A stretch of 64,000 bases of DNA from Nocardioides glacieisoli (GTDB taxonomy: Bacteria; Actinomycetota; Actinomycetes; Propionibacteriales; Nocardioidaceae), in assembly GCF_004137245.1 (NCBI RefSeq), contig NZ_SDWS01000006.1, positions 276,826-340,825 of the forward strand. The letters run 5' to 3'. Under the pieces are notes generated by a model. It worked only from the letters and a program-made list of their open reading frames with translations. It searched no databases and was not told where the DNA came from. This document shows positions 51,155 to 60,021 of this stretch, piece by piece; the stretch's first letter is position 1, and every line of letters begins with the position of its first letter. The position numbers and the translations under genes are program-made.

Positions 51155-52368
51155 CAGGCGCTCCGCTCCCGCGGACTGCGGGACCACGCGCCCAGCTCGG
51201 GACGGCGCGTGGGCCGCTCGGCGTCGGACTTCCGCCTGCGGTCGCGCACCGGGCTCGGCGGCTCCGGCTGGTCGCTGCTCGTCCAGCTGTTGGGGACCGA
51301 CAGCTTCATGATCGTGCGCAGCGCCTGGCCGTACTGCCGGTGCAGCGGGCCGATCGTGTAGGGGATGTCGTACTTCTCGCAGAGGGCGCGCACCTTCACG
51401 GCGATCTCGGGGTAGCGGTTGCTCGGCAGGTCGGGAAAGAGGTGGTGCTCGATCTGGTAGCCGAGGCTGCCGCTGAGGACGTGGAGCGTGCGGCCGCCCT
51501 CGAAGTTCGCCGACCCGAGCATCTGGCGCAGGTACCACTCGGCGCGGGTCTCGTCCTCGAGCTCCTCCTCGGTGAAGTGCAGCGCCCCGTCGGGGAAGTG
51601 CCCGCAGAAGATGATCACGTAGGACCACAGGTTGCGGGTCACGTTGGCCGCGGCGTTGGCCTTGAGCGTCGAGCGCCACGCCGGCCCGGACAGCGCCGGG
51701 TAGACGACGTAGTCCTTGAGGACCTGGTTGCGGCCCTTGCGGAGGATCTGGCGCAGCTGGCGCTTCATCTCCTTCGGGTCCTTCTCGCCCTTGCGGATCC
51801 GCTCGAGGTCGAGGTCGTGGAGGGCGACGCCCCACTGGAAGAGGCTGGCGAGCAACGCGTTGTAGACGGGCTGGCCGAGGTTGGCCGGGTGCCACTTCTG
51901 CTCGCGCGCCATCCGGAGGATGCCGTAGCCGATGTCGTTGTCGTGGCCGAGCACGTTGGTGAACTGGTGGTGGACGTAGTTGTGCGAGTGCTTCCACTGC
52001 TCGGCTGGCTGGGCGGTGTCCCACTCCCAGTTGCTCGAGTGGATCTCCGGGTCGTTCATCCAGTCCCACTGGCCGTGCATGACGTTGTGGCCGATCTCCA
52101 TGTTCTCGAGGATCTTGGCGACCCCCAGCATGGCGGCGCCGGCCACGAGGGCGGGACGTCCCGCCCTCGTGTGCGCGCTCGCGAGCATCGCCACCCGTCC
52201 GCCCGCGGCGAGGCCGCGCTGGATGCGGATCAGCCGGTTGATGTACGCCGCGTCCTCGGCGTTGCGCGACTCCTCGATCTCCGCGCGGATGGAGTCGAGC
52301 TCGCGGCCGAGCTGCTCCACGTCCTCCTCGCTGAGGTGGGTGTACTCCTTGACGTCGGCGATGGCCAT
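51154..52368 (-). CDS. Membrane fatty-acid desaturase (DesA3-like), second copy
   Basis: A 404-residue acyl-CoA desaturase. Histidine boxes HNVMH (94-98), HNYVHH (129-134) and QIEHH (305-309) are intact. Its redox partner, the ferredoxin reductase at 52383-53459, is 14 bases upstream on the same strand, as with mycobacterial DesA3 and Rv3230c. The C-terminal 35 residues (SPVRDRRRKSDAERPTRR) are an unusual basic tail. It is paralogous to the first desaturase at 25996-27105. Confidence 0.93.
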   Translation of the reverse strand: MAIADVKEYTHLSEEDVEQLGRELDSIRAEIEESRNAEDAAYINRLIRIQRGLAAGGRVAMLASAHTRAGRPALVAGAAMLGVAKILENMEIGHNVMHGQWDWMNDPEIHSSNWEWDTAQPAEQWKHSHNYVHHQFTNVLGHDNDIGYGILRMAREQKWHPANLGQPVYNALLASLFQWGVALHDLDLERIRKGEKDPKEMKRQLRQILRKGRNQVLKDYVVYPALSGPAWRSTLKANAAANVTRNLWSYVIIFCGHFPDGALHFTEEELEDETRAEWYLRQMLGSANFEGGRTLHVLSGSLGYQIEHHLFPDLPSNRYPEIAVKVRALCEKYDIPYTIGPLHRQYGQALRTIMKLSVPNSWTSSDQPEPPSPVRDRRRKSDAERPTRRPELGAWSRSPRERSA

Positions 52369-52382
52369 GGCTACGTCCTTCC

Positions 52383-53459
52383 TTAGATGTCGAGCGTGCA
52401 GTCACCGACGGCGGCGGTGACGCAGGTCTGGACCTGCTCGTTGGGCTGTCCGTACTCGTCGCCGTTGCGGAGGTCGCGGACCGTGCCCGAGACCAGGGTG
52501 ACCGTGCAGGTGTGGCAGATGCCCATGCGGCAGCCGTAGGGCATCCCGACGCCTGCCTCCTCGCCGGCCTCGAGGATGGTGGTGGCGCCGTCGACCTCGA
52601 CCTCCTTGCCGGAGTTGCGGAAGGTCAGCGTCCCGCCCTCGCCGCCCTCTCCCCCGAGCTCGAGGGAGAACCGCTCGACGTGCAGCCGGTCCTCGAGGTC
52701 AGCGCCCGCGAAGTGCTCGGTGATCGCGTCGAGCATCGGGGCCGGACCGCACGCCCAGGTCTCGCGGTCGCGCCAGTCGGGACAGATCGAGTCGAGGTCG
52801 CCGAGGTCGAGCATGCCGTCGGTGTCGGTGTGGAGCTGGTGCAGTCTCAGCCCGTCGTGCTTCTGCTCCAGGCGCTCGAGCTCGTCGCGGAAGATCATCC
52901 GGTCCGGCGTCGGCGAGGAGTAGTGGAGCACGACGTCGGGCATCGTGCTTCGTCGATCGAGGGTGCGCAGCATCGACATCACCGGGGTGATGCCGCTGCC
53001 TCCGACGAGGAACAGCATCCGGGCCGGCGGCGGCTCGGGGAGCGTGAAGTCGCCCTCGGGAGCCGCGAGCCGGACGATGGTGCCGGGCTCGAGGCCGTTG
53101 ACGAGGTGCGACGACAGCAGGCCCTCGGGCATCGCCCGGACCGTGATGGCGATGGTCCGGCCGCGCTGCTTGGTCGGCGAGCTGACCGAGTAGGAGCGCC
53201 ACTGGAACTTGCCGTCGACCGGGATCCCGATCCCGATGTACTGCCCCGGCCGGTGGTCCCAGCGCCAGCCCCATCCGGGCCGGATCACCAGCGTCGCCGC
53301 GTCGTCGGTCTCCGGGACGACCTTCTCGACGCGGCCCCGGAGCTCGCGCGAGGTCCACAGCGGGTTGAGCAGGCGCAGGTAGTCGTCGGGGTGCAGCGGC
53401 GTGGTGAGCTTGGAGCCCGCTCGGCGGACCCGGTCCCACGGGACGGTGCTGGTCGACAT
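52383..53459 (-). CDS. Ferredoxin reductase with 2Fe-2S domain (desaturase partner)
   Basis: A 358-residue protein. FAD domain (QWRSYSVSSP; the RxYS motif), NAD(P)-binding domain (LFLVGGSGITPVMSML), then a C-terminal plant-type 2Fe-2S ferredoxin (MPYGCRMGICHTCTV, fourth Cys in VQTCVTAAVG). It transfers NADPH electrons to the desaturase downstream. The ATG at 53459 is preferred over one at 53495 because the latter would overlap the operator-like repeat at 53467-53482. Confidence 0.92.
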   Translation of the reverse strand: MSTSTVPWDRVRRAGSKLTTPLHPDDYLRLLNPLWTSRELRGRVEKVVPETDDAATLVIRPGWGWRWDHRPGQYIGIGIPVDGKFQWRSYSVSSPTKQRGRTIAITVRAMPEGLLSSHLVNGLEPGTIVRLAAPEGDFTLPEPPPARMLFLVGGSGITPVMSMLRTLDRRSTMPDVVLHYSSPTPDRMIFRDELERLEQKHDGLRLHQLHTDTDGMLDLGDLDSICPDWRDRETWACGPAPMLDAITEHFAGADLEDRLHVERFSLELGGEGGEGGTLTFRNSGKEVEVDGATTILEAGEEAGVGMPYGCRMGICHTCTVTLVSGTVRDLRNGDEYGQPNEQVQTCVTAAVGDCTLDI

Positions 53460-53466
53460 CGCCCCA

Positions 53467-53482
53467 GTGAACACTTGTTCAC
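53467..53482. promoter_or_regulatory. TetR-type operator before the reductase-desaturase operon
   Basis: GTGAACACTTGTTCAC has perfect 7-base arms GTGAACA/TGTTCAC (either strand) around a 2-base centre. It is eight bases before the reductase ATG. This is the form of TetR operators that control desaturase operons in actinobacteria. The regulator is not in the window near it. Confidence 0.7.
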
Positions 53483-53511
53483 GGAACCGGGTCAACCCCC
53501 GAGGGGGTGGT

Positions 53512-54972
53512 TCAGTCGTTCTCCCAGTAGGGACCCGTGGCGTAGTTCTCCGGGGTCAGCGTGGTCACCTTGCGGCGCTCCGTCACCCAGCGGCCGTCCC
53601 GGAAGACCCGGAAGTTGGCGTACGACGTCGTGTAGGCGTTGCGGGAGTTGCGCGTGTTGTTCCACTGGTAGTTGTAGTTGCCGAGGTACTTCTTGGCGAC
53701 CCGGGCGCCGCGGATGGTGAGCCAGATCTCGTCGTTGGCGGTGCTGAGGCTGGCCCAGTTCGACGACCCGGTGATGACCATCTCGGTGCCGGGGATGCCG
53801 TTGTAGGTGCCCTGGATCACCAGGTACTTCTGGTGGCTGTAGTAGTCGAGGATCAGGTCGTCCACGCCGTCGCTGTTGAGGTCGAAGTCGTCGTCGAGGT
53901 TGTAGTCCAACCCGGTCGAGCGCAGCGGGATGCGGCCCCGGGGCGTGGGCGCCGCGATGACTCCCTTGGTGTGGTAGCCGATCAGCCCGAACATCACCCG
54001 CACGTCGCAGCCCTGCGCCCACTTCTTGCGGATCGCCGCGGCGAGGTAGTCGCCACGGTTGCCGCGCATCGTGTGCATCGACAGCGCCAGCTTGGTGCGT
54101 ACGACGTTGCCCTCCGCATCCGGGGTCAGGCACTGGACCTTGTCCAACGTGTCGATCACGAGGTCGTTCTTCGGTCCGCTCACGCGCGGGAACGCCCAGA
54201 CGGTGTGCTTGTCGACGGAGTCGTCGCAGGCCGCTCCGGTGGGGACACCGCAGAAGAGGAGCGGGTCCTGTCGCGTGTTGTAGTCGTTCTTCATGTCGTT
54301 GAAGAGGCCGACGAACTGGCGGAAGATCTCGTGCTCCCCGGACATGAAGTAGAGGTCGTTCCACTGGTGGATGGCGGCGTTGCGGGTGAGGTTGTGGGAG
54401 CCGGTGGCGATGACGTCCTCGGTCTTGCCGGCCTGGCTGAAGAGGTAGAGCTTGGAGTGCAGGTTGTTGTACTCGTTGGCCGCGCTGCGGCAGCTCTTCT
54501 TGCACTTGTAGATGAAGCTCTTCGCCGTGCGGTCCGTGCCGATCACGTTGCGGATCTTCTTCATCGCCCCGGTGTCCCAGTGGTCGTTGAGCAGGATCTG
54601 CACCTTCACACCGCGCCGGTACGCGGCGATGAGCGCGTCGGCGACGTTGACGCGGTCGAAGGAGTAGACCGCGATCCGGATGTAGGAGCCCCGAGGCGTG
54701 TGCTTGATCGTGTCGACGATCCTGCGCTCGATCCGGAACTGACCCTCCTTGCGGTGCGGGTCGTTGAAGAACGGGCCGCTGGGCGCCTCCCACTTCCGCC
54801 ACTTCTTGGGCGGCTTGGGCGCCTGCTGCTTGACCTGCGGCTTGGCCTGCTGCGTGAGCTCCTGGGTGGCCGCGCTGGCGTTCCGCTCGGTCGCGGACGC
54901 TGTCGTGCCCCCGGCCAGTGCGGTGCCGAGCACCAGGGAGGAGACGAGCACCAGGGTCGAGAACCGGGACAC
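53512..54972 (-). CDS. Secreted phospholipase-D-like protein
   Basis: A 486-residue exported protein. Signal peptide LVLVSSLVLGTALAGGTTASA. Two PLD catalytic half-sites: HSK at 172-174 with GSHN at 191-194, and HQK at 380-382 with GSSN at 402-405. The Asp of the classical HxKx4D motif is Ser and Gln in the two copies, so activity is likely but may be altered. A DLNSDGVDD stretch at 364-372 could bind calcium. The GTG at 54972 follows AAAGG by seven bases. Substrate (lipid or nucleic acid) unknown. Confidence 0.82.
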   Translation of the reverse strand: MSRFSTLVLVSSLVLGTALAGGTTASATERNASAATQELTQQAKPQVKQQAPKPPKKWRKWEAPSGPFFNDPHRKEGQFRIERRIVDTIKHTPRGSYIRIAVYSFDRVNVADALIAAYRRGVKVQILLNDHWDTGAMKKIRNVIGTDRTAKSFIYKCKKSCRSAANEYNNLHSKLYLFSQAGKTEDVIATGSHNLTRNAAIHQWNDLYFMSGEHEIFRQFVGLFNDMKNDYNTRQDPLLFCGVPTGAACDDSVDKHTVWAFPRVSGPKNDLVIDTLDKVQCLTPDAEGNVVRTKLALSMHTMRGNRGDYLAAAIRKKWAQGCDVRVMFGLIGYHTKGVIAAPTPRGRIPLRSTGLDYNLDDDFDLNSDGVDDLILDYYSHQKYLVIQGTYNGIPGTEMVITGSSNWASLSTANDEIWLTIRGARVAKKYLGNYNYQWNNTRNSRNAYTTSYANFRVFRDGRWVTERRKVTTLTPENYATGPYWEND

Positions 54973-55080
54973 GGACACACCTTTCGAGCTGCGCCGTCCG
55001 GCGCACGGTCCCGCTGCGAGGCGGGGACTGTCACTTCTGCGTACTACTTCTATCAACCCGACCCACGGAAATTCCGGAGA

Positions 55081-56082
55081 TCAGCGCCGGGTCCACGCCT
55101 CACTCTGCGTCAGGCGCAGCAGGTACGCCAGCGGCGGGACCACCACGACCACGGCGAGGCCGACCGCGACCAGCAGGCCCCACAGGGTCGAGGACGCACC
55201 GGCGGCGTCGACGATCGTCACCTCGTCGACGAGCAACCAGGGGTACTGGGCCACGCCCCAGCCCGAGACCACCGACGCGACGGCGACCACGGCCGGCCAG
55301 CGCGCGGCCCGGAAGCGACGTCGTACGAGCAGCAGGAGGGTGGCACCGCCGGCGATCGCCGACAGCACGACGAGCGGCGCCGCCCGGCCCGTGAGCCCCT
55401 CGCCGAGCACGGGAGCATCGCGGAGGACCGGGACGAGCGCCGCGAACACCACCGCGCCGGTCGCCAGGCCCACGACGATCGTCCGCGTCCGCAGGTCCTC
55501 GGTCAGCCGCTGCCGGTGGCTGCGCTCGGCGTCGGCGGTCAGGAACACCCCGGCCAGGAAGGCGCAGGTGCCGACGGCGATCACGCCGCCGAAGAGGGAG
55601 GTCGGGTTGAGCCACGACGACCAGCGGTCCCCCGCGCCGTCGAGCGGCACCCGGCCGGACGCGATGGCGCCGGCGACGGTGCCGAGGAAGAACGGGGTGA
55701 GGATCGAGGACACGGCGAAGGTGACGCCGAACAGCCGGGCCTGGCCGAGGGTGGCGGAGTACTTGCGGAAGGCGAAGCTCGCCCCGCGCAGGACGATGCC
55801 GAGGAGCGCGAGCAGCAGCGGCAGGACCAGCGTCGACATCGCGGCGGCGAACGACTCGGGGAAGCCGGTCCACCAGATCACGAGCACGTAGATGAGCCAG
55901 ACGTGGTTGGCCTCCCAGACCGGCCCGATGCTGTGGTCCACGAGCGTGCGGAGCTCCGCGCCGCGGCGGCTGTCGCCGGCCGTCAGGTCGAAGAACCCCG
56001 ATCCGAAGTCCGCGCCGCCCAGCACGGTGTAGGCGATGACCCCCACGAACATCGCCGCCGCGACCGCGACCTCCAGGCTCAC
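55081..56082 (-). CDS. cydB: Cytochrome bd oxidase subunit II
   Basis: A 333-residue integral membrane subunit with about eight to nine helices: VIAYTVLGGADFGSGFFDL, GPVWEANHVWLIYVLVIWW, FRKYSATLGQARLFGVTFA. Partner of CydA in the high-affinity quinol oxidase. GTG at 56082 overlaps the cydA stop by four bases. No cydDC follows; the next gene on this strand is the PLD-like gene. Confidence 0.95.
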   Translation of the reverse strand: MSLEVAVAAAMFVGVIAYTVLGGADFGSGFFDLTAGDSRRGAELRTLVDHSIGPVWEANHVWLIYVLVIWWTGFPESFAAAMSTLVLPLLLALLGIVLRGASFAFRKYSATLGQARLFGVTFAVSSILTPFFLGTVAGAIASGRVPLDGAGDRWSSWLNPTSLFGGVIAVGTCAFLAGVFLTADAERSHRQRLTEDLRTRTIVVGLATGAVVFAALVPVLRDAPVLGEGLTGRAAPLVVLSAIAGGATLLLLVRRRFRAARWPAVVAVASVVSGWGVAQYPWLLVDEVTIVDAAGASSTLWGLLVAVGLAVVVVVPPLAYLLRLTQSEAWTRR

Positions 56083-57482
56083 CGCTGCAGCTCCTCGACC
56101 GGAGGGGCGTACGGGCTCGGCAGGTCGGTCTCGCCCGCACGCCAGCGCCGGGCCATCGACCGCAGGACCACCACGGCACCCACGGTCATCGCGGTGTAGA
56201 TCACCGTCGAGATCCCCAGCAGCCACCACAGCGCGGACGTGTAGTCACCGACCGCCTCGGGCGTGCGCATCACGCCGTGGACGATCCACGGCTGCCGGCC
56301 CACCTCGGTGGCCACCCAGCCCGACTCGAGGGCGATCGCGGCGAGCGGACCGGCCGCCACGGCTGCGCGCAGGAACCACCGTCGTTCCAGCAGGTCCCGG
56401 CCACGCCGCCGCTGGAACCAGAACCACGCGACGCCGGCGGCGAGCAGCGTGCCGATCCCCACCATGGTCTGGAAGGCGAGGTGGGTGAGGTTGACCGGTG
56501 GGCGCTCGTCCTCGGGAATCGTGTCGAGGCCGGGCACGGGTGCGGTGGGCGAGTTCATCGCGATCAGCGATCCCAGCACCGGGATGTCGATCGAGCCGCG
56601 CACCTCCCCGTCCACCAGGACGCCACCGAGCCTCAGCGGCGACGGGCTCTCGGTCGTCTCGGCCAGCTCGAAGGCGGCGAGCTTCGCCGGCTGGCGCTCG
56701 TCGAGGCCGAAGCCGAGCACGTGGCCGACGAACGGCTGGGTGAGCGCGGCGACGGATGCGAAGACGAACGGGACGATGAACCCCAGCCGGTGGTGGGCGT
56801 CGCGGCGACCGCGCAGCATCCCGACGGCGTACACGCCGGCGATGCTGAACCCGACCACCATGTAGGCGCCGACCCACATGTGGGCGAACTGCAGGAAGGC
56901 GTGCTGGTTGAACAGCACGGTCCACGGCTGTACGTCGGTGACCTCGCCGTCGACGAGGCGGAAGCCGGTCGGCACGTTCATCCAGGCGTTGACGGCGACG
57001 ACGCAGTAGGCACCGATGATGCCCGTGACGGCCATCGGCAGGACCATCAGGACGTGCTGCCTCGGCGGCATCCGGCCCCAGCCGTAGAGGTAGATGCCGA
57101 GGAAGATCGCCTCGACGAAGAACGCCAGTCCCTCGAAGGCGAACGGCAGGCCGAGGACGTCGCCGTAGGTCCCCATCAGTCCCGGCCAGAGCAGCCCCAT
57201 CTCGAAGCTGAGGACGGTGCCGGACACGGCGCCGATCGCGAACAGCACTGCGGACACCTTCGCCCACCGGCGTGCGAGCTCGAGGGCGACCGGGTCGTCG
57301 CGGCGGATCCCGCGCAGGTGCATCACGAAGATGATGGCCGGGAAGGCGACGCCGAAGCACGCCAGGATGATGTGCCAGCCGAGCGACAGCGCCATCTGCT
57401 GGCGGGCCGGCATCAGCCCTGCGGGCTCCGCCGCGGAGGCGAGCTGGACGACGGTGTGGACGAGCAGGTCAGGACTCAGCAC
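56079..57482 (-). CDS. cydA: Cytochrome bd oxidase subunit I
   Basis: A 467-residue membrane subunit binding haems b558, b595 and d. MPARQQMALSLGWHIIL holds an N-terminal haem His; ALSF-type helices follow; the conserved GRQPW motif (EVGRQPWIVHGVM) is present near residue 400. The Q-loop region (FGLDERQPAKLAAFE) is of the shorter actinobacterial type. The oxidase reduces O2 to water under low oxygen. A Rex-type operator precedes the start by 40 bases. Confidence 0.95.
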   Translation of the reverse strand: MLSPDLLVHTVVQLASAAEPAGLMPARQQMALSLGWHIILACFGVAFPAIIFVMHLRGIRRDDPVALELARRWAKVSAVLFAIGAVSGTVLSFEMGLLWPGLMGTYGDVLGLPFAFEGLAFFVEAIFLGIYLYGWGRMPPRQHVLMVLPMAVTGIIGAYCVVAVNAWMNVPTGFRLVDGEVTDVQPWTVLFNQHAFLQFAHMWVGAYMVVGFSIAGVYAVGMLRGRRDAHHRLGFIVPFVFASVAALTQPFVGHVLGFGLDERQPAKLAAFELAETTESPSPLRLGGVLVDGEVRGSIDIPVLGSLIAMNSPTAPVPGLDTIPEDERPPVNLTHLAFQTMVGIGTLLAAGVAWFWFQRRRGRDLLERRWFLRAAVAAGPLAAIALESGWVATEVGRQPWIVHGVMRTPEAVGDYTSALWWLLGISTVIYTAMTVGAVVVLRSMARRWRAGETDLPSPYAPPVEELQR

Positions 57483-57521
57483 CCCTCTACGGTGACTCGC
57501 TCATGACGTGATCACCAGTCT

Positions 57522-57539
57522 TTGTGAAAACTTTCACAA
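57522..57539. promoter_or_regulatory. Rex-type redox operator before cydA
   Basis: TTGTGAAAACTTTCACAA is an exact match to the Rex consensus TTGTGA-N6-TCACAA. In actinobacteria Rex represses cyd genes at low NADH/NAD+ ratio. The site overlaps the last bases of the upstream gene (57534). The sequence is seen; the control is established for the family and inferred here. Confidence 0.85.
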
Positions 57540-58043
57540 AAGCCACGACACGGTCACCGCGGTGAAGTTCGCCAGCGGGTTGAGGACGGCGAACACCAGC
57601 CCGACCATCCCGAACAGCCTCGGTGCGCCAGCCACGGGGCGGCCGTCACGGGTCAGCCCTGCGAGGTGCGCGGCGGCGGCGCCGAGCAGGGCGGGCATGC
57701 CGCACCAGAAGAACGCGAGGGCCGGCACCGACAGCACCCCCATCACCACCGCGCCGAGCCCGGCACGCTGCAGCTTCCTCCCGAACAGCCACACGGCACC
57801 GACGGACAGCAGGAGGCCGAGCGTGCCGAAGCCGAGCACGCCCACGAGCTGCTCCCCCAGGCTCCGCGGCTGCTCGCCGCTGCCGACGTAGCCGGTCTGC
57901 ATCTCGGCGATGATGCTGAGACTCATCCCGAGGACGCAGACGGCGTACGCGATGCCGACGAGGACCCGGTAGCGCGGCACCCACGTCCGCGCTCCTGCAG
58001 CGGTGCCCCCAAGGTCGGGTGCGGTGGTCGACTGGTGTGCCAT
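57534..58043 (-). CDS. Small membrane protein (four helices)
   Basis: A 169-residue membrane protein with about four hydrophobic segments (VLVGIAYAVCVLGMSLSII; LLLSVGAVWLFG; VVMGVLSVPALAFFWCGMPA; LFGMVGLVFAVLNPLANF). The ATG at 58043 follows GAGGAGC. Family not recognised (a DUF4190-like membrane protein is possible). It is divergent from the sensor kinase and ends within the Rex site of cydA, so it lies just before cydAB on the same strand. Confidence 0.72.
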   Translation of the reverse strand: MAHQSTTAPDLGGTAAGARTWVPRYRVLVGIAYAVCVLGMSLSIIAEMQTGYVGSGEQPRSLGEQLVGVLGFGTLGLLLSVGAVWLFGRKLQRAGLGAVVMGVLSVPALAFFWCGMPALLGAAAAHLAGLTRDGRPVAGAPRLFGMVGLVFAVLNPLANFTAVTVSWLL

Positions 58044-58105
58044 GCGTGCTCCTCGCAAGGTTCCCGGTGGGTCCGGGTGGTCCAGCCAACCATGGAGTCG
58101 GCGAC

Positions 58106-58202
58106 GTCCCGCACAGAAGAGTGGAAGCGTCCCGGGTCGTCCCGCACGTGTCCCGGGGATGTCCCGCGCATCGTCCGCCCCCTGTCCGAGCGGGTCGTCC
58201 CG
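58106..58202. promoter_or_regulatory. Array of GTCCCG/GTCC repeats in helical phase
   Basis: GTCCCG occurs at 58106, 58129, 58139, 58150, 58161 and 58197, and GTCC at 58173 and 58184. From 58129 to 58184 the spacing is 10, 11, 11, 12, 11 bases, close to one helical turn. It lies in the gap between the membrane-protein gene and the sensor kinase. A likely binding array for the adjacent LuxR-type response regulator. Confidence 0.6.
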
Positions 58203-58218
58203 GACCGATGATGGGAGC

Positions 58219-60021
58219 ATGCAGACGCTGGGCGCCGCCGCCGCCGACCCCGCCCCGGTCCTGGGTCCGGGACCGGTGCCGCTGGGCGTGCTCGGCGCGA
58301 CCGCGGTCGTGGCGTTCGGGGCGGCGCTGCCGTTGCTGTTCGTGCTGCCGCACGACACCGTCAGCATCGATGCCACCCTTCCGCTGCTGGCGTGGCTCGC
58401 CGTGGGCATCGCCGGCATCGTCGGCGTCGAACGCCAGGCACCCGAGGTCTCCCGGGTGTCGGTCGGCTGGGCTGCGGTGGCCGCCGCGACGACGCCGCTG
58501 CTGGTCCTGGGGTGGTCGGCCGTCGCCTCGGACGCTGCGGTGACCTCGACGACGGCCGGCGGGTCGGGTCGCATCGACTCCGGACCCTGGTGGACGACCC
58601 CCGTCCTCCTCCTCGCCGCGGCGGCCACAGGTGCCGCGGCGACCGGCGACCGTGGGGCGCGACGGTGGCGGACCTGGCTCGTGGCCACGGCCGCCCTCAC
58701 CCTCGCGGGGTCGTGGGTCGCCTGGCTCACCACCGCCCCCCAGACGTACGGCGTCGTCACCACCGCCGGGCTGGTGACGCTCGCCTGCCAGGTCGCCACA
58801 GCCGCCGCGGGCGGAAGCCCGCGCCCGGTCGACGAGCCGCTCCTCGACGTCGCACTGGTGGCCGGCGTGCTGGCCGTGGCAGCCGCCGCAGGCGGTGCCG
58901 TGTGGTGGTTCACCCAGGTCGAGCAGGTCTTCGCCGGGGAGGTCGTCGCGACGTTCGCGGGTGCGATGTCGCTGATCCTCGCCACTCCGGGCGCGTGGTG
59001 GCTGCGACGGGAGTTCCTGCACCGCCGCTACGGGCCGGGCGTGCTCGCGGCCGACGACGTCGCCGGCATCACGGCCGACCTTCGCCCGGACGGCGACCCC
59101 CGTCGGCTCCTCGACAAGGCCGCCACCATGGTCGCCGCCGTCAGCGGCACCGCGGCCGCCCGCATCGAGCTCCGTGACCCGACCGACCCGACCGACCCGA
59201 CCGACCCGCTCGGGAGCCGCACCGCCGACGAGGAGGACCGCTCCTGGCGGGGGTTCCCCCTCGTCGTCGGCGACGAGCACGTCGGCGTCCTCACCGTCCG
59301 CGCGCCATCCGTCGACGGTCTCGAGGTGCGTCAGGAGCGCGCCATCCGCCAGCTCGTCCCGACCGTGGCGCTCGTCGCCCGGGCCGTCACCTCTGCCCTC
59401 GAAGCCGAGCACGCTCGCAGCGACCTCACCCGCGAGCGCATCGCCGAGCGCGGCCGGATCCTCGCCGACCTCCACGACGACCTCGGCCCCGTCCTCGCCG
59501 GGATGAGCATGCGCGTCGAGGCAGCCCGCCACGCGACCCCCGCACCCACCCTGGACGCGCTCGCCCAGGACCTCGCCACCGCTCGCGCCGACCTGCGCCG
59601 CATCGTCGCCGGTCTCACCCCGGCGGCACTCCACGGGCAGGAGGCCGGGACCGCGATCGCCCAGCTGGTGGACTCGTTCCGCACCGACACCGGGCCGATC
59701 GTCCGGCTGCACGGCGTGGTCCCGCCCGACCTCGGCCCCGAGACCGCGCTCACCGTGTACCGGACCATCGCCGAGGCTGTCACCAACGCGCTCCGGCACG
59801 CGAGCCCGACCCTCGTCGCCGTCGAGGTGGAGCAGTCGGCCGACGACGGAACGCTCGCGCTCCGCATCATCGACAGCGGCGGCCGGTCGGAGACCCCGCA
59901 CATCGTGCCGGGCGTCGGCCTGACCTCGTTGCGCGCGCGGGCCGAGGCGCTCGGCGGCACCCTCCACGTCACGACCAACCCCACCGTCGTACGCCTCACC
60001 CTCCCGGCAGCCGACCGATGA
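58219..60021 (+). CDS. Sensor histidine kinase (NarL-type two-component)
   Basis: A 600-residue membrane sensor. The first ~280 residues contain about eight hydrophobic segments; then a GAF-like region (MVAAVSGTAAARIELRDP) containing a Thr/Pro/Asp repeat (DPTDPTDPTDP), a HisKA_3 dimerisation domain with His419 in LHDDLGPVLAG, and a C-terminal HATPase (EAVTNALRHA; DSGG; GVGLTSLRARAEALGG). ATG at 58219 follows GGGAGC. It is coupled to its response regulator by four overlapping bases. It may sense redox or membrane state, because cydAB is the neighbour. Confidence 0.9.
   Translation: MQTLGAAAADPAPVLGPGPVPLGVLGATAVVAFGAALPLLFVLPHDTVSIDATLPLLAWLAVGIAGIVGVERQAPEVSRVSVGWAAVAAATTPLLVLGWSAVASDAAVTSTTAGGSGRIDSGPWWTTPVLLLAAAATGAAATGDRGARRWRTWLVATAALTLAGSWVAWLTTAPQTYGVVTTAGLVTLACQVATAAAGGSPRPVDEPLLDVALVAGVLAVAAAAGGAVWWFTQVEQVFAGEVVATFAGAMSLILATPGAWWLRREFLHRRYGPGVLAADDVAGITADLRPDGDPRRLLDKAATMVAAVSGTAAARIELRDPTDPTDPTDPLGSRTADEEDRSWRGFPLVVGDEHVGVLTVRAPSVDGLEVRQERAIRQLVPTVALVARAVTSALEAEHARSDLTRERIAERGRILADLHDDLGPVLAGMSMRVEAARHATPAPTLDALAQDLATARADLRRIVAGLTPAALHGQEAGTAIAQLVDSFRTDTGPIVRLHGVVPPDLGPETALTVYRTIAEAVTNALRHASPTLVAVEVEQSADDGTLALRIIDSGGRSETPHIVPGVGLTSLRARAEALGGTLHVTTNPTVVRLTLPAADR

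Noticed and set aside
59177..59209. GACCCGACC tandem repeats
   Set aside because: They are Asp-Pro-Thr codons within the sensor kinase, not a separate regulatory element.
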